Source: Podospora comata (Eukaryota > Ascomycota > Sordariomycetes > Sordariales > Podosporaceae). Taken from it: a DNA stretch of 64,000 nt. The position numbers and the translations under genes are program-made. The stretch spans positions 2,728,001-2,792,000 of the forward strand of contig CP071493.1 of assembly GCA_017354895.1 (NCBI GenBank), written 5' to 3'. Below, piece by piece: positions 19,001 through 31,513 of this stretch; position 1 is the first letter of the stretch, and the number at the start of each line of letters is the position of its first letter. The notes beneath the pieces are model-generated. The model saw only the letters and a list, made by a program, of their open reading frames with translations, was not told the origin of the DNA and did not search any database.

Positions 19001-20262
19001 TAGGATAAAACATACTGAGTGATGATCTTGTAGACAGCACGGGGATCCTGCGGGATGAAAGTATAACTTGGCTCATCCACGCTCCGTATGCTGCTCGTAT
19101 CCTCAAGCGAGAGCGACCCAAAGCTAAATGACGGGTCGAAGCCAGTAACAGGAGATCCGGGATCATTGTTGGACAGCATCCTCCCCAGGTCCGCATAGGC
19201 CTGATCTTCATACATGGACGTTGGACGCGCCGAGAGCACCTTGTCGTTCCCAGCACCAGACCCTCCTTTCAAATCCGGTCGAACGCTCAAGAGCTCGGAA
19301 AAAATCTTTGCCAAATGGGGGCCTTCCTGCCGCCTCCATTCTTCAAAGGCCTCGTTCACATCGAAATCCGACTTCCGCAGCGTCCCCGCCATTCCTGCCG
19401 AGAGCCTGAATTGGTACCCCTTGAAATCCTTCAAAGCATTGTCCTCGGTCCAGCTCGACATATTCCTGTCAATGTCACTCTGTACCTGGGAATTGGTCAC
19501 CCCGAATATCTTGGCAACCGTCTGGACCATCAACATGTCCTTGACCTCGTAGGTCAGCGGTATATCCTTTTCCACATACTTGTGCTCCTCCTGCCCAGTA
19601 TCCAAATACAAGTTTTGGTCATTCGTCATCAGCTTCTTCTCCAGCGTATTCAGGCGTGCAATAAGGTCCGACTTCTCACTCCCCAGGTCCTTGAGGATAC
19701 TGCTCAGCAGCCTGATAAACATGGCCAGGTGCCTGTCCACCATGTATTTCCAAGAATGATCATCCGGGGCCTTTCCACGCCCCTGGGCCTTGGTCGCGGC
19801 CGAGTAAAAAATCAGCACCAGAGGCTCAACTTTCCGATCCTTGTCAATCGACTTCTGAAAGTCCTTGGCGGTGAAGGCAGTGTACGCCTCCGCAAAGGTT
19901 CTCTTGACAGCAGCATCGCTGAAGCCGGGCAGCCTCTCGATCCCCTGCAGCACACCGGACATCCGTCTCTCCAGAAACTGGCGGAACGCGTGGGGGAGCT
20001 TGATAGAGGCCGACCCGGTCAAGTCCTTCATCAGCTCCGACATGCTCGAGGTATGCGCCCTCGGGGGCGGCTTTGGCGTGTTGACATATTCCTTTCTCTT
20101 CTTGCGCGGCTGGAGGAGGTAGTTCAAAAAGGCGATGCGCAGGGCGAAGGAGTACGCATCGTCGTAGCTGATTGTCGGCGCGCGGGCTCTCGACGGTGCT
20201 CGACCGAGGCTGCCAACTCGGCGGTTGGTTTGGGAGTACGAGGCTCGCGAGGCGTGCGACAT
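16040..20262 (-). CDS. Munc13/Ync13-like protein with MUN and C2 domains
   Basis: Three exons, 20262-17695, 17622-17041 and 16984-16040, with introns of 72 nt (GTCAGC...TTGCAG) and 56 nt (GTAAGA...CTCTAG), give 1364 aa. Residues about 100-850 form the long helical MUN-like region (for example MVDRHLAMFIRLLSSILKDL and PKPPSVGVVMALLMNHIYND). A C2 domain covers about residues 900-1010: FTIKIVEGEDLKACDPNGTS, then DPYV, and WDHDMFGEHDFVG, so the acidic residues that bind calcium in C2 domains look intact. A second MUN-homology segment follows (MMAVMTRLWKEVLLAIENLL). Fission-yeast Ync13, the studied homologue, works in exocytosis/endocytosis and cell-wall integrity at the division site; that role here is inference. 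The C-terminal ~150 residues are basic and probably disordered. Confidence 0.88.
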
Positions 20263-22399
20263 GATGATGGGAACTCGTGGTAGCGAACGAGTTCACGTAT
20301 ATTCGGGGGGGGGGAGTGAATGGCGGTGGCAGTCGGCTGATAAGTCAAGCCCGCCCCGGCATGGCGGTTTCGAAGCCCGACCAAAATGATAACCAAGTCT
20401 CGCCGCGGTGAGTTTGCGGTACTGCAGAGAGTAGTCTGGCAATGTCCGGGGGCCCAAAAGTCAATCGCACGAGGGTTCGGTCCAGTATAGAAACGAGTAT
20501 CGGCGCGTGCGGCAGACGGCGAGAACAAGTCGGGGTTTTTGTTGTTGCTCGTGTGGCCTGGCGTGTTGAAGTGAAGGGAGGTTGCTGTGTGGTTCGATTT
20601 AGAAACGTCATAGCCGCCCGCCCAAGCATGAGACGCCCCCTATAATAAAGGGAACCGCAGCAGAACTGGGGGTTGTTAGGTAGCTGGATTTGGGCCGTAG
20701 CTCCCACTAGCTGACCAGCATGTTGGGTGTTACCTAGGACCTAACACCCTGTCCTTGCTGGCATTAAATTCCCGTAATGGTGAGATATCCAACATACACA
20801 GCTTCTGCCAGCGGCAACTATTTGCTTTGCTGTCAGCGCTACTGGGTTTTAACAAAGCTGTTCATCAGTCCTGCCAGCTGAAGTTTTAGTGTCAAAGCCA
20901 AACAGTTGTACCCCTCTTTTTTGCCTTCTTGGGGTTCGCTGCTAGCTTCCTCGCTGATCACTTGATACGTCAAGCAGCTCTCCCTTGCAGACAAAGAGTT
21001 ACAGATAGTCCCCGGACCTACAACATATGGAGGACCTGTATCTGGCTCGGAGTCTCTCCCAGCTCTTCGGCAGTTGTTCTAGACCAGGCCAGCTCGCGAG
21101 GCTGGAACCTCGTCTCTCTTTCATTAACTCAAAATAGAGACCACCATCGGAAGAGGGCTGTGTGGCTCTCACGTGGCTGGCTTTGTCTGTCAAGCTCGTT
21201 GCCCCGCTTTTTAGCCTCTGTTCTCCAAGCCCGTCCCCTGGCTGTCAACCTGCAACTGCATCTTGGATGGATCAGATGCCAGTCAAAGGAGAACCCACTC
21301 TTTACGAGGTACCTCGAGGTGTGTTCTTTTCGTGAATTTCGAAGTGTCTCGCAGTTTTCATGGCTGGGAAATGGAAACCCGCCTGTTCTCATCAACGTAT
21401 ATATACGGCAGCTGATCACTACGACCTCACGAGCACTTCGTATTAAGTGCTATTATTATTATAGTGCGGGAGGGGCCTCTGGACCTCTGACATCATATGC
21501 AACTGTTCATCGGTGGTCAACGATCGGGGCCCGGTGGCCAAGGGCGCGGGTCAACCCAACAGCAATGCTGAAAATAATATGCCCCGTCTCGTGGTCCCGA
21601 AGAGGCACAGAAGTCTCACGTCTCAGCTTCCAGGAGCAACGTGTTCGTGCGACTCTGAACCGAAACCCCTGCCAGTGAAGACTTGGTGGATGTGTGAAAG
21701 TCGTGACACAGACCATCACATGGCTTGGCGAGCAGGTGACGTTCGTGAGGGTGATACACATATCCCGTAAAGGATCACCGAGAGACAGAGCAGGTGAAGT
21801 GGTGCCTGGTGTAGGCAGGCAAAGATACCGAGGCGGTATACCTAACCACTTTGGAGTTGAAATATGTAACGGGCCATGTCCCGTGTCTGGGCAAGTACCT
21901 GCAGCAACAACGACCCGGACAACCTTCTCCGTGTAAAAACCGCCTTTGTTTCCGATGGAAGAAATTGTCGAATCTCGAGGGGTAGCAAATCATATCTTTG
22001 TTTCTCTCTAAATGGTACCTGGGGGGGCACCAACCTAGTCCTGTGGGCCGTGGACTGAAAGTGGCCGTTGAGCTGGTAGGAAGTAGTTGGTCATACAGAG
22101 GGGCCGATCCGTACCTCCGGGGGTGTGCGGTTCCAGGTTGCAGGGTTTCAGAGACCTCTCATGCTGCGTGCGCGGCGCCCCTTCCGACCCAGACCCCAGA
22201 CCCCAGTGAATTAGTGGAAGGCAACCCCGCCGCGCCGCTGAGAGCCGCTGCCGCCAAACTTCGTTTGGATTTCCATCCACCATTCCTGTCCTCGCAATAC
22301 CTACCGGCCGACTGTTTCCCAGCTTCCTGTCGACACCGCAGCCCCTTTACACATTTCGCATGATTAGCGGCGCCCGCTCCCAGCACTCCCACCGTCACG
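20263..22399. other. 2.1 kb divergent intergenic region between the Munc13-like gene and CSX2
   Basis: Contains promoters for both genes. An open frame at 20929-21678 (+) has no recognisable motif, uneven composition and no homology that I know, so I leave it out. A short AT-rich patch with trinucleotide structure (TATTATTATTATAG) lies near 21448-21465. Confidence 0.5.
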
Positions 22400-25300
22400 A
22401 TGGGCAACGTCAGCAGCTCTCCCGAAGAGGGCGCATCGCTCTATCTTAGAGACCAGAACAGATGTAGGGTCCTCTTGTCTTGCTTGACCAACAGCAGCCA
22501 CGTTCGCCCCTGTCTTGCGCCAAACACCTGTGTCAACACTTCTTGCTAACTGCTTTCTCTTCTCAGTATCTATTTCTTCAGTCGTAATAACTAGCCCCAG
22601 AAAACGCACTTCAATAAACATAGTCCCGAATGCATATCCTGCGACCAGAATATCCGCAATGCGGCCGTCTGGCGACAATGGTCCTGTCGATTTTGTCCTG
22701 GTTCGCGCCCCTTTTCCATGATATAAGCTTGCCATGATGGACTTGGCTGACTTGGGTTTGCCTATAGGACCCAGAATCGATCAGCTCTGCAGCCGGTCCG
22801 GCCTTCTTGTTGAAGCTCAACAACGAAGACGACCTCGTCTTCACCTTCACCTTCGTCCTCCGCAGATCGCAGCAGCTCGTTCGAAGTCCCTCAGGAAGTG
22901 CTGATACCGTAGCTCCTGTCGATACAAACATCCAAGGGCTTACCTTTGTGTATGCTCCAACGGCCCGCGAAGTTGAGAACTTGGTAACTCGAGAATTCCA
23001 CGCCGATCCAAACCTGCACAAGAACCCCAATGTCGAGCTTGTTGGAACATATTCAACAGAGGGAAGTCCCTCGGTAACATTTGACTGGACTTGGAAATGG
23101 AAGCCACCAAAACACAACGAGGATAAAGGAGGCGGTTGGCGAAACTCATGCACTGTTCGTGCTCTCACAACGCTTTGCCATATTGGAGGGTGCTAACGAG
23201 GCTCCCCTAGTTTGTCGAGTACGACCAGCGCGCACACCGACTGGAACCCCTGGCTATATTTTCTTTCTATGTGGCCAGTAAGTCTTATGTTTTCGCGGTA
23301 TCATTTCTATCACGGGGCCGCGGCTTACATCTCCAGACACATCGCCTTACCTGAGCCAACCAAGCTCCCCAATACCACCCATTCTGCTGAGCGCTCCACC
23401 AAAGGTCCGCGTAGTGTCTTCACAATCGGTCGAAGCTCGAATCAGTCCAGTGCCGGAGCTCGAAGAGCTAGTCTCTCCACTCACCATATCTCATGAACCG
23501 TTGCCTGCGCCTTCTCCGGCACCAACCCAACAAAAGGAGCAAATCAAGGTCGACTGCCCACGCCCCGGTGAGGATATGTCAGTTTCCGATGATGGTCCCG
23601 TTTTCCGAGCAACCATGAAGGCTCTCGAGCAAAAGACAGGCAATATGCGATCACAGATGAAGCGTTTGATCAAGAAGGCCGAAAATGTCCATGCTGCGCA
23701 ACTGGAGGCCAACGATGCATTTGCGGCTTTCATGGAAGCCTTGAAAGACGTGTCCTCAACCAACGCAAACGCCGTCAAGCCAGCCATTGAGCACTACTTT
23801 GACAAAATCGCCCGCGAGATTCTATCATATGAGCGGCAGAACACGGCGAATATACAAAGGATTGTGATTGAACCGATGAGCAAGTTATACCAGATCGACA
23901 TCAAACAGGCCGAATCCAAGAAGCGGGATTTCGAAGAGGAAAGTAAAGACTTTTACGCCTATGTCAGCCGCTACCTCGGCCAGAGACACGATTCCGTCAA
24001 GGCGAAACAGAGCGACACCAAATACCAGACCAAACGAAAGAATTTCGAACTAAAACGTTTTGACTATTCCTCGTTTATGCAGGATCTATCTGGCGGGCGC
24101 AAGGAACAGGAAATTCTTTCGCATCTTACCAAATATGCCGATGCCCAGGCCAGGTGCTTTCTCAACACTTCAAAGAAGATTGAAGACTTACTGCCACAGC
24201 TCGAAGCACTATCCACCGAAGTTTTGGAGGCGGATAAGGAGTATCAGTATCAGCGCCGGGAACGCGAGGAGAAGAGAAGACTGCTCGAGAAGAGCAATCT
24301 CAACTACAATGAACCAGACATTCAACCTCCGCTCACCTCAGCCGGGCCGCGAGAGGGGGGTGCTCCTAATGGAAACCCAGCCAATTCTGACTCTGAGCTC
24401 GGTCGTGCGAATAGTACCGGCTCCCAGCTCAAACCAACCCCGTCAGGAAACATGGGTGCCTCTCCTGCGGACCTGACGAGGTCTCCTGGGAGCCTGACGC
24501 AACATGTCGTGGGTAGCCCCCAACAAAATGCTAAATTCAAGGGAATCCGCGACCTTGAGGAACGCGACCCTGGGCACATAGCGCAGCTCGAAAAGGAGAC
24601 CTCCAACCGCAAGGAAGGCCTCCTGTGGGCCTTGAACAGGCCAGGTGGACATGTAGATCCACGAAATCTCAACAAGCAGGGCTGGCACAAGTACGTTGAC
24701 CCACACTATCCCATCAATATTACAATACACTGACACTCTCCGAGATTCTGGATTGTCCTGGACCAAGGCAAGTTGTCCGAGTATAGCAACTGGAAACAGA
24801 GGCTTGACCTCCACATGGATCCGATCGATTTGCGTCTGGCATCAGTACGAGAGGCAAGGAATGCAGAACGCCGGTTCTGCTTCGAAGTCATCACGCCACA
24901 TTTCAAGCGCGTTTATCAAGCAACATCTGAAGAAGATATGAATAGTTGGATCATGGCTATCAATAATGCATTACAGAGCGCTGTTGAAGGTCGCTCTTTT
25001 AAGGACAGGCCGCCATCAACAGCCCCCGGCGACTCGAGCTTCAGCGGTATGGACTTTGGCTCGATGTTTGTTGGCAAAAGTCCGTCCCTCTCGCACGGCA
25101 ACCATCACAACTCTGGGGGGATCCCAACCCGGCGCACGACTGTCGGCGCCCGCCCAGCGACGGCGCGCAGCAGCAGCTTTGAGGAACGGCCAGACAGGCT
25201 CCTCCAGCTACTCCGGGACAACGATCAGGGCAACTCTTGGTGTGCCGACTGCGGTTCGAGCAACAAGGTCGAATGGGTCTCGCTCAACCTGGCAATCATT

Positions 25301-26083
25301 GTTTGCATCGAGTGCAGCGGCATCCACCGGTCCCTCGGGACGCACATCAGCAAGATTCGATCCCTCACCCTCGACACCACCTCGTTCACGCCCGACATTA
25401 TCGAGCTGCTGTTTCTTGTAGGCAACAGGGTGTCCAACATGGTGTTTGAAGCCAAGCTGGACCCTGCCATGAAACTCACCGCCCAGGCGACCCGTGAGCA
25501 GAGACTCAAGTTCATCACGTCAAAATACGTCGACAGGGCGTTTGTCGAGCCCATTTCCACCACGCTGTCACGCTTCGCCACGGCAGACGAGACGCTCTTG
25601 GCTGCGATCAAGAGGAACGAAATCCAGCAGGTCATTTACGCCCTTGCCCTCAAGGCTAACCCGAACGTCACGGACAAGTCCCGCGGCACGCACGCGGTGT
25701 ATCTGGCGTTGGCGGCGGCTGACCCAGCGCCAATGTCGCCGCCTGTCACGCCTGGTCCGTCACCGACGGTGGACAAGCTTATCCCGTTCCCCATCGCGGA
25801 GCTGCTTGTGCAGAACGGGGCCGAGATTCCGGCGGAGATGCCCCAGATTCCGCTGAGCCATGCTGCGCAGGGGTATATTGAGCTGAAGAGGGGGAGGAAG
25901 GCGGCGATTGAGGCTTCGGGGGCAGGAGGGGCAGGAGGGGGGTCGTATGATGGGGTTGGTTCCTTGCCGGCGGGGTCGACGTTGAGCCCGGGGGATAAGC
26001 TGCAAAGGGAGAGGGAGGCGAGGCTGCAGAAGAGGGTAAGCGCGGGGGGGAGGTTGGCGAAGAGCCCGATCCCGGAACGATAG
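22400..26083 (+). CDS. csx2: CSX2-type ArfGAP (BAR-PH-ArfGAP)
   Basis: Six exons: 22400-22463, 22567-22700, 22768-23154, 23211-23277, 23337-24690 and 24745-26083; total 1114 aa. The N-terminus is MGNVSSSPEEGASLYLRDQN, as in fungal CSX2 proteins. A BAR-type coiled coil spans about residues 300-520 (MKRLIKKAENVHAAQLEAND, HYFDKIAREIL). A PH domain covers about 643-750 (KEGLLWALNRPGG, HKFWIVLDQGKLSEYSNW). The ArfGAP zinc finger at about 835-858 reads CADCG then CIECSGIHRSLGTHISKIRS, with the CxxC-x16-CxxC ligands and catalytic arginine (IHRSLG) present. The C-terminus has an ankyrin-like stretch and low-complexity tail. The protein is expected to stimulate GTP hydrolysis by Arf at endosome/Golgi membranes. 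Introns 2 and 3 use unusual GTTCGY donors; intron 3 carries a good branch site TGCTAAC. The exon 1-4 joins are supported by frame and family match, the second exon less strongly than the rest. Confidence 0.9.
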
Positions 26084-27744
26084 GGTGCCTGTGGGGTTGT
26101 GGTGATGCCTTTTTGGGGGATGGTGGGGAGGGAGAGGGAGAGGGAGAAGAAGGGGGTGAGTGAGTAGGGCAGGGGGAGATATTGATTATTTTTTAATGGG
26201 TTTATGATGTGATTGATTGGGACACAGGGGCGGGGGTAGTTTGGAAAGTAGGGCGTTGAGAGGTAGTTTTTTTCTTTTTTACTTCTTGTGTTGTAATGGT
26301 CTTCTGAGTTGTTTTTTTTCTTCTTACAAAGCATGAAGTTTTTTTGTTGTTGTTAATGACTGGTATAGTATTGGGTGCTCTGGGTGGATGTTTGATACTG
26401 GGAGTAGGAGTGGGTTGGTGGGATGTGGTTGTAGGTAGTTTGAAAAGAGAGATAATGTTTTGTTATGAGTTTTTGGTATTTGCTTTTATTTTCTTGCATT
26501 TATCATGGGTACCTACTATGAGTTATTTTGCGTTGATTACGGATGGAAGTGAAGAATGGGATATCTGGGTGGGGGGCTTGTTTACTGTTATGATTTTTGT
26601 AGTGATGAGCGGGGCGGTGTTTTGGCCTTTCTGTTTGTTGGAGGCATGCGCGTGTATCTATATATCCATCTAGCTGGCGAGCATAAGGAGGACTGAGGTT
26701 CTTGTTTTTTGGGCAAGGTAGTTGGTTGGTTTGAAGAGGTTGAAGAACAAAGCACAGGAATCTGACATTCAACAACTTCGTTTGAACTACTCATACTTTC
26801 ATTATATGCGTGTCCGTCATTGAAAACATCTCAAAGAAGAGAGACTATCTGGGGCGAGCTTACAAACTGAATATCTCGAGTATGGAACACGGTAATCAAG
26901 GGGCAAACCCACCAGGGCCAGTAATCAGACTGGCTGTATCTCTCTGAACCAGGCGTCAAACTTGTCGGTTTCCATTTAGCAAACAACCAACCCTCTTCCC
27001 CTTCTCCTGACCAAAGCAGCATGACTCACATCCATCTCCAACATTGCCCAGTTTGTGAGGGGAGAAAATCCAAAAAATCAGCAGGAACACTCCCAACACG
27101 AGAACAGTCAAGTGATACCATCACCACCCTTCCCAACTAAAAAGTTATGAGAAATGATGTCACCCTCTAGAAAGGAGGTCTTGTATAATCCTACCCTACT
27201 TGTACTACCACCCAAAAATCACACAAACATCTTGCCACTTCTATGGATAGAAACAGTCAACTTATAGCCGCTATCTAATATAATATTATGAATCTCCCTT
27301 CTGTCTGTCTGGCTGTCCCATCACTATGCACTCGCACCCATAATGTAAACTTTTTTGTTGATTCGCCTGGGTGTCTCGCTGAGAAAAAATGACAAACTAA
27401 TAACTGAACAGCAGTGACTAGAACAAGGGCCTCGGCCACCAGTGATAGGAAATATGAAAACTGATACAAAACTCCAAGAATCAGAAAACCCATCTCCTTT
27501 CCTCCATCCCATCCCATCATCCCTTGCAGAACAGATATCAAAAGCAGGCATTTGTTGGCCGACACGCCAACCATGTAGAGATATAAACCCAACCCTGAAA
27601 ACTCCTTGTAAAAACATATATGAAAACGCGATCAGACATGATCCACACCTGCGCTGTGCTGTTCGTCCGAACCCTCTGTGTAATCCCACACCTAAAATAT
27701 TAAGCATATCCTCTTTCCTTCCATCCCATCTCTGGCCTAGTAGC
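26084..27744. other. 1.66 kb convergent region between CSX2 and PRD-4
   Basis: Both flanking genes end here. G-rich just after CSX2, then T-rich. The frame at 26344-26673 (+) is hydrophobic but has TG-rich low-complexity character and no known motif; I do not call it a gene. Confidence 0.5.
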
Positions 27745-29971
27745 TTACTTTGCCCCGTTTGCCTTCCCCTTCGCCTTCGGTTTGTTGGTAATATCATTCA
27801 CGGAATACCGGCTATCACCGTCATCCCCAAAAAGCACTTGGTCGCCCTTTCCTCCTAGTTGGGAAAACTCATCCGGGTCTCTGGCATCGTCTGGTCTGGG
27901 CTCCTTCCTGGGTGTGGTTTCTGGGTTCTTGGTATAGACCTTGACGTCGGGCTTGTCACCCCCTGGGATCTGGTTGACAACTTGAACACTGTTAATCGAG
28001 GCTAACAATGTCCGCTCTCTCTGGACACCGCGGCGCGTAACATCCAAGCCCTGGATGCCGCTGACAAGACCATTAGTGCTGTCATTGACACCAGGTGTCT
28101 TCATTGTCATCCAGGGATGAGCCAGGCACTGATCTACTGTGAAACGCTTCTCTGGGTTGACGACTAGCATGGAGTCGATGAGATCCACTACACAGTTGTT
28201 AGTCCATCCTGTCCAACAATTTGTTATACAGGGAAATGGCTACTTACAAGCAGGATCACCAACTGGGTCCCAGTAGGGTGATGGGTAGTCGAATTTCCCT
28301 TTCCTGATCTGCTCAGACAGCGAGTATGGGAATGCAGCAGTGGTGAGTTCGTCCGAAAATGGGGGGAAGCCGCACAGGCAGATATAAAGCACCACACCTA
28401 GTGACCAGATGTCAACAGCCTTGGTGTACTTGCGGTTCCGGGTATCTGCTAGGATCTCTGGTGCCACATAGCTGGGCGTCCCACAGAGTGTTGTCGTGAA
28501 AGATTCCTCTCCGATGATCTTGGCCAACCCAAAATCTGCCAACTTGACGTGCAAGTCACGGTCCACCAAAAGAATGTTCTCTGGCTTGATGTCTCTGTGC
28601 ACAATGTTCCGATCGTGCAAATACTTGACACCCTGAAACAATTGGGTGAACAGCTTCCGGCATTCGGACTCGCTCAGTTTCTGCTTCTTCACAATGTAGT
28701 TGAACAGCTCTCCTTCCGGCGCAAGCTCCAGCACCAGATAGACGGCATTGGGTTCGTTGAAGGTGTCCTTGAGGCATAGAACATTGGGGTGGCTAACACC
28801 CATGAGCATCGCAATTTCTTGCTGGAGGCCTTCGTTTTTCGATCGCTCTTCCACCCCTGGCGTCTTGGTGAAGACTTTGACAGCATAGCGCTGCCCTGTG
28901 GATTTCTCAATACAGAGATATACTTCGGCAAAATGGCCCTTTCCCAGCTTCTCGATGGGCGTGTATTGCTGTAAGAAGGCATTGGCATGTCGGTTTTTGG
29001 GATACCGGAAAATGAACCTGGCCTTGTCCATGACAGCAATTTCGTCATACTCCTTAAGCTCACGCCGTTGGTTCCGCCCAACGAGCTGATCATTGACGTA
29101 TGTGCCATTGCTGGAAAGATCCTCGATAATCACAACTGTGTCGTTTCCCTTGTGTTCCGTAAACAAAAGACAATGACGGTTCGAAACTATCGGATCATCA
29201 ACTTGGATGTCTACTGACTGTCAGTCTTACCGCCTTCCACAATAGTAACTGTGCGTTGGAAACCTACCGCATTCGGGGTGTCTCCCAATGAGATAACCGC
29301 CAGAGGAGAGCCCTTTCCCTGACTTCTGCTTCTGATCGAAAGCCTCCTGCTCTTTGAGAAGAGCCCCCCTGCCCTTTCTAGCAGGCTGTTTTGCCCCGGA
29401 GACGGCGCCGGCCACGGTTTCTGAAGGAGGGCAAGACCCTCTCTTCCTCATCACCACACAGGTGCCTCCGTAACGGGTGTCCATAGGAAGTAGGTATCCC
29501 CAGACCCCTTCCTTTACCTCATCTTCCACCTCATCGGAGAGCGGTGCGTTGGGGTCTACGTGTGTCTGACTGAACGCTTGCGTGTCCTGGGGAGGAGAAC
29601 TGAGGGCCGCCACTTGAGAATGCATGTACTCGTCGCGACGCTGGGAGACGCGGCCCTCTGAAGGTGTCGCCGTGGCTTCCTTGGCAAACTCATCGGTTCC
29701 TTCGCTCGTCAAATGTGTCACAGGTGATGGAAGATGCTGTTTGTTGATGACTGGTGTCTTGACCAGGTCGTTGTCGGTGCGCTGCGAGAGTCGCTCAGAC
29801 CGGCGGGGCTTCTTGAATGATTCAGAGGAGGCATCGTCGCCCGTAGAGCCCTGAAGGAGAAGAGAGATTAATCGGCGGAACATGTCGATGTATGACAGTG
29901 ACGCCATAGAAGAAGAGGGTACATACGGCGCGACCTCGCTTGAGCTGACTGGCCTCAGATCGTGGAGCCAT
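27745..29971 (-). CDS. prd-4: PRD-4 / CHK2 checkpoint kinase (FHA plus Ser/Thr kinase)
   Basis: Four exons: 29971-29927, 29850-29268, 29210-28248 and 28187-27745; introns of 76, 57 and 60 nt; 677 aa. Exon 1 encodes only MAPRSEASQLKRGRA. The N-terminal region holds a cluster of SQ/TQ sites (LSQ, VSQ, HSQ, DTQ, FSQ), targets for ATM/ATR-type kinases. An FHA domain spans about 195-278 (GYLIGRHPECDIQVDDPIVS, NRHCLLF, DLSSNGTYVN), split by intron 2. The kinase domain covers about 292-560, with LGKGHFAEVY, the lysine in YAVKVF, IVHRDIKPENILL, LADFGLAK and YVAPEIL, so it appears catalytically complete. In Neurospora, PRD-4 is CHK2 and links DNA damage and translation stress to the circadian clock. 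The C-terminal tail is hydrophilic and basic at the end (KPKAKGKANGAK). Confidence 0.94.
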
Positions 29972-31513
29972 GACGGCGTGGGCTGTATAGGAGCCTGTAA
30001 TAGTGTGATTAAATAGCAGGTGCGACAGTCGTTAAATAGGCAGACAGCCAAATGGGGTCGACTGGGCGGGTGAGCTAGGTAATGGATGTCAGGAAGGAAT
30101 GGTGTGCACGTTGTGGTTCCTGCCTCGAGAAATCATAGCATCACTCGCGGGAGCTTGGTAAGGAACGAACCGCGCCTCAGCGCCTCAGCGGCCTCTTGGT
30201 GTACACAGTGCGCTAGGCTCCAATGAGCACCTCCAATCGCCGGCTGACTCAGGGGACCGGGGTCTACGATCGCCGAGGGTGGACAAAATAACAAGTATCG
30301 CCAGTTCCTAAAGACGTCAAGCAATGGTCGAAAGTTCTTGTATAACTGTCGTGAGGTGTCAAGCGTAGCTTGAAGGGCGTCAAGAGATAGGTTAAGGGCA
30401 TCGCGCGGTAAGTGTTGAAAGACATTTATTTGAAAGGGATTGAAAAAGGTCTGCCTAGCGTTGGAAGATGGTAGGTTGAAGATGCCAAGGCGCTAAAGGA
30501 CCGTTGAAAGGCTTCGAGAGTAAGGGAAATGCCTTCGAAATGGTCCATCAAGCTTGTTCAAGGCAGTTGGAAGGTGGCTCCGTCGAGAAATTGCGAGAGA
30601 GCACACACCTCATTGCGGCAGTTCCCAATTTCTTGTCCACAGTCAACACTTACAGTGAGTGGGCTTTCGAATGACCCGCCGCAACCAGGATGCTTAGCTG
30701 ATGCAGGGGCTGACACCGAGGGCGTGCCGTTGTCTTGCCGTAGGGCTGGTCATGTCCAGATTTCTGGGGTCAAGTGGGCTTCGCACTGAAAGTTTGATGT
30801 GACTCCTTTGGACTGTCAGCTGTTGCCTTTGATGTGATTTTTCAAGATTTTCTGAGACTTCAAGACCCAAATCCCAAAGTCTGCTCGCCTAACAACCCCT
30901 TCTTCTGACCCTTTATTCTCGGTCAACAGCACCTCGTGGCTTTTCTTGAGGGCCAGTCAGTGTGGGAGACCCGCCCCTTTAAGCGGCAGATCGGCAGCTG
31001 TCAAGCTCCGCCTCTGCAAAGAAACCAGCTCGTGGCTTGACTTACACCAAGTGTGGCGCAAGGAAGCCCCGTTCCACTTCATGATGTCGGTCGAGGCAGG
31101 GTTGACATCTGGAGCTCAGCGGTTCGAAGCGGTTGGTATTTTTGCATGAGAACTTGTCAACTTTTATTCCCTGATCCTGCGAAGAGATAGTTACTGTGGC
31201 TTGGGAGAGTTATAGTGCTGGTGATCCCTTCAGAATACCATTAGTTTTTGCTGATATCATCGATGGCCAGTTTTGAGCCTGATGTTTCTGGCCAGCATCT
31301 CACGCTGTTGGCTGGAGTTGTCGCTGAAGAAGGAGCTATTGTTGCGCCCACTATTGTCGCCATGCTATTGTTGACAAAAGTGACTTCAAGTGAAAGCTCA
31401 GGCTGGCGATACTGCCCCGCCTTCTACTACAAGACTAGCGCCTCTCGCTTAACTATCTTCTTATCGCCTAGCGCTATTTTCACGTGATTTATCGCCCACA
31501 GATCCAGAGAAAA
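29972..31513. other. 1.5 kb divergent promoter region between PRD-4 and eIF3m
   Basis: No gene seen. Contains a degenerate short-repeat array (30310-30545) described separately. Confidence 0.5.
30310..30545. repeat. Degenerate ~21-23 nt tandem repeat array A
   Basis: Successive units can be lined up as TTGAAGGGCGTCAAGAGATAG, then GTTAAGGGCATCGCGCGGTAAG, TTGAAAGACATTTATTTGAAAGG, and near the end GTTGAAAGGCTTCGAGAGTAAG. The core is T(T/G)AAGGxC(A/G)TC followed by a purine-rich tail. Units are poorly conserved; the boundaries are approximate. Reverse-complemented units of the array at 60325-60572 have a similar core. Confidence 0.45.

Noticed and set aside
20929-21678. 249-codon + frame between the Munc13-like gene and CSX2
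   Set aside because: Starts with an arbitrary ATG, no domain, no codon bias like neighbours, and it overlaps an AT-rich trinucleotide patch; probably chance.
26344-26673. Hydrophobic 109-codon + frame after CSX2
   Set aside because: T/G-rich 3' region reads as Val/Leu/Phe/Trp by composition; no homology recognised.
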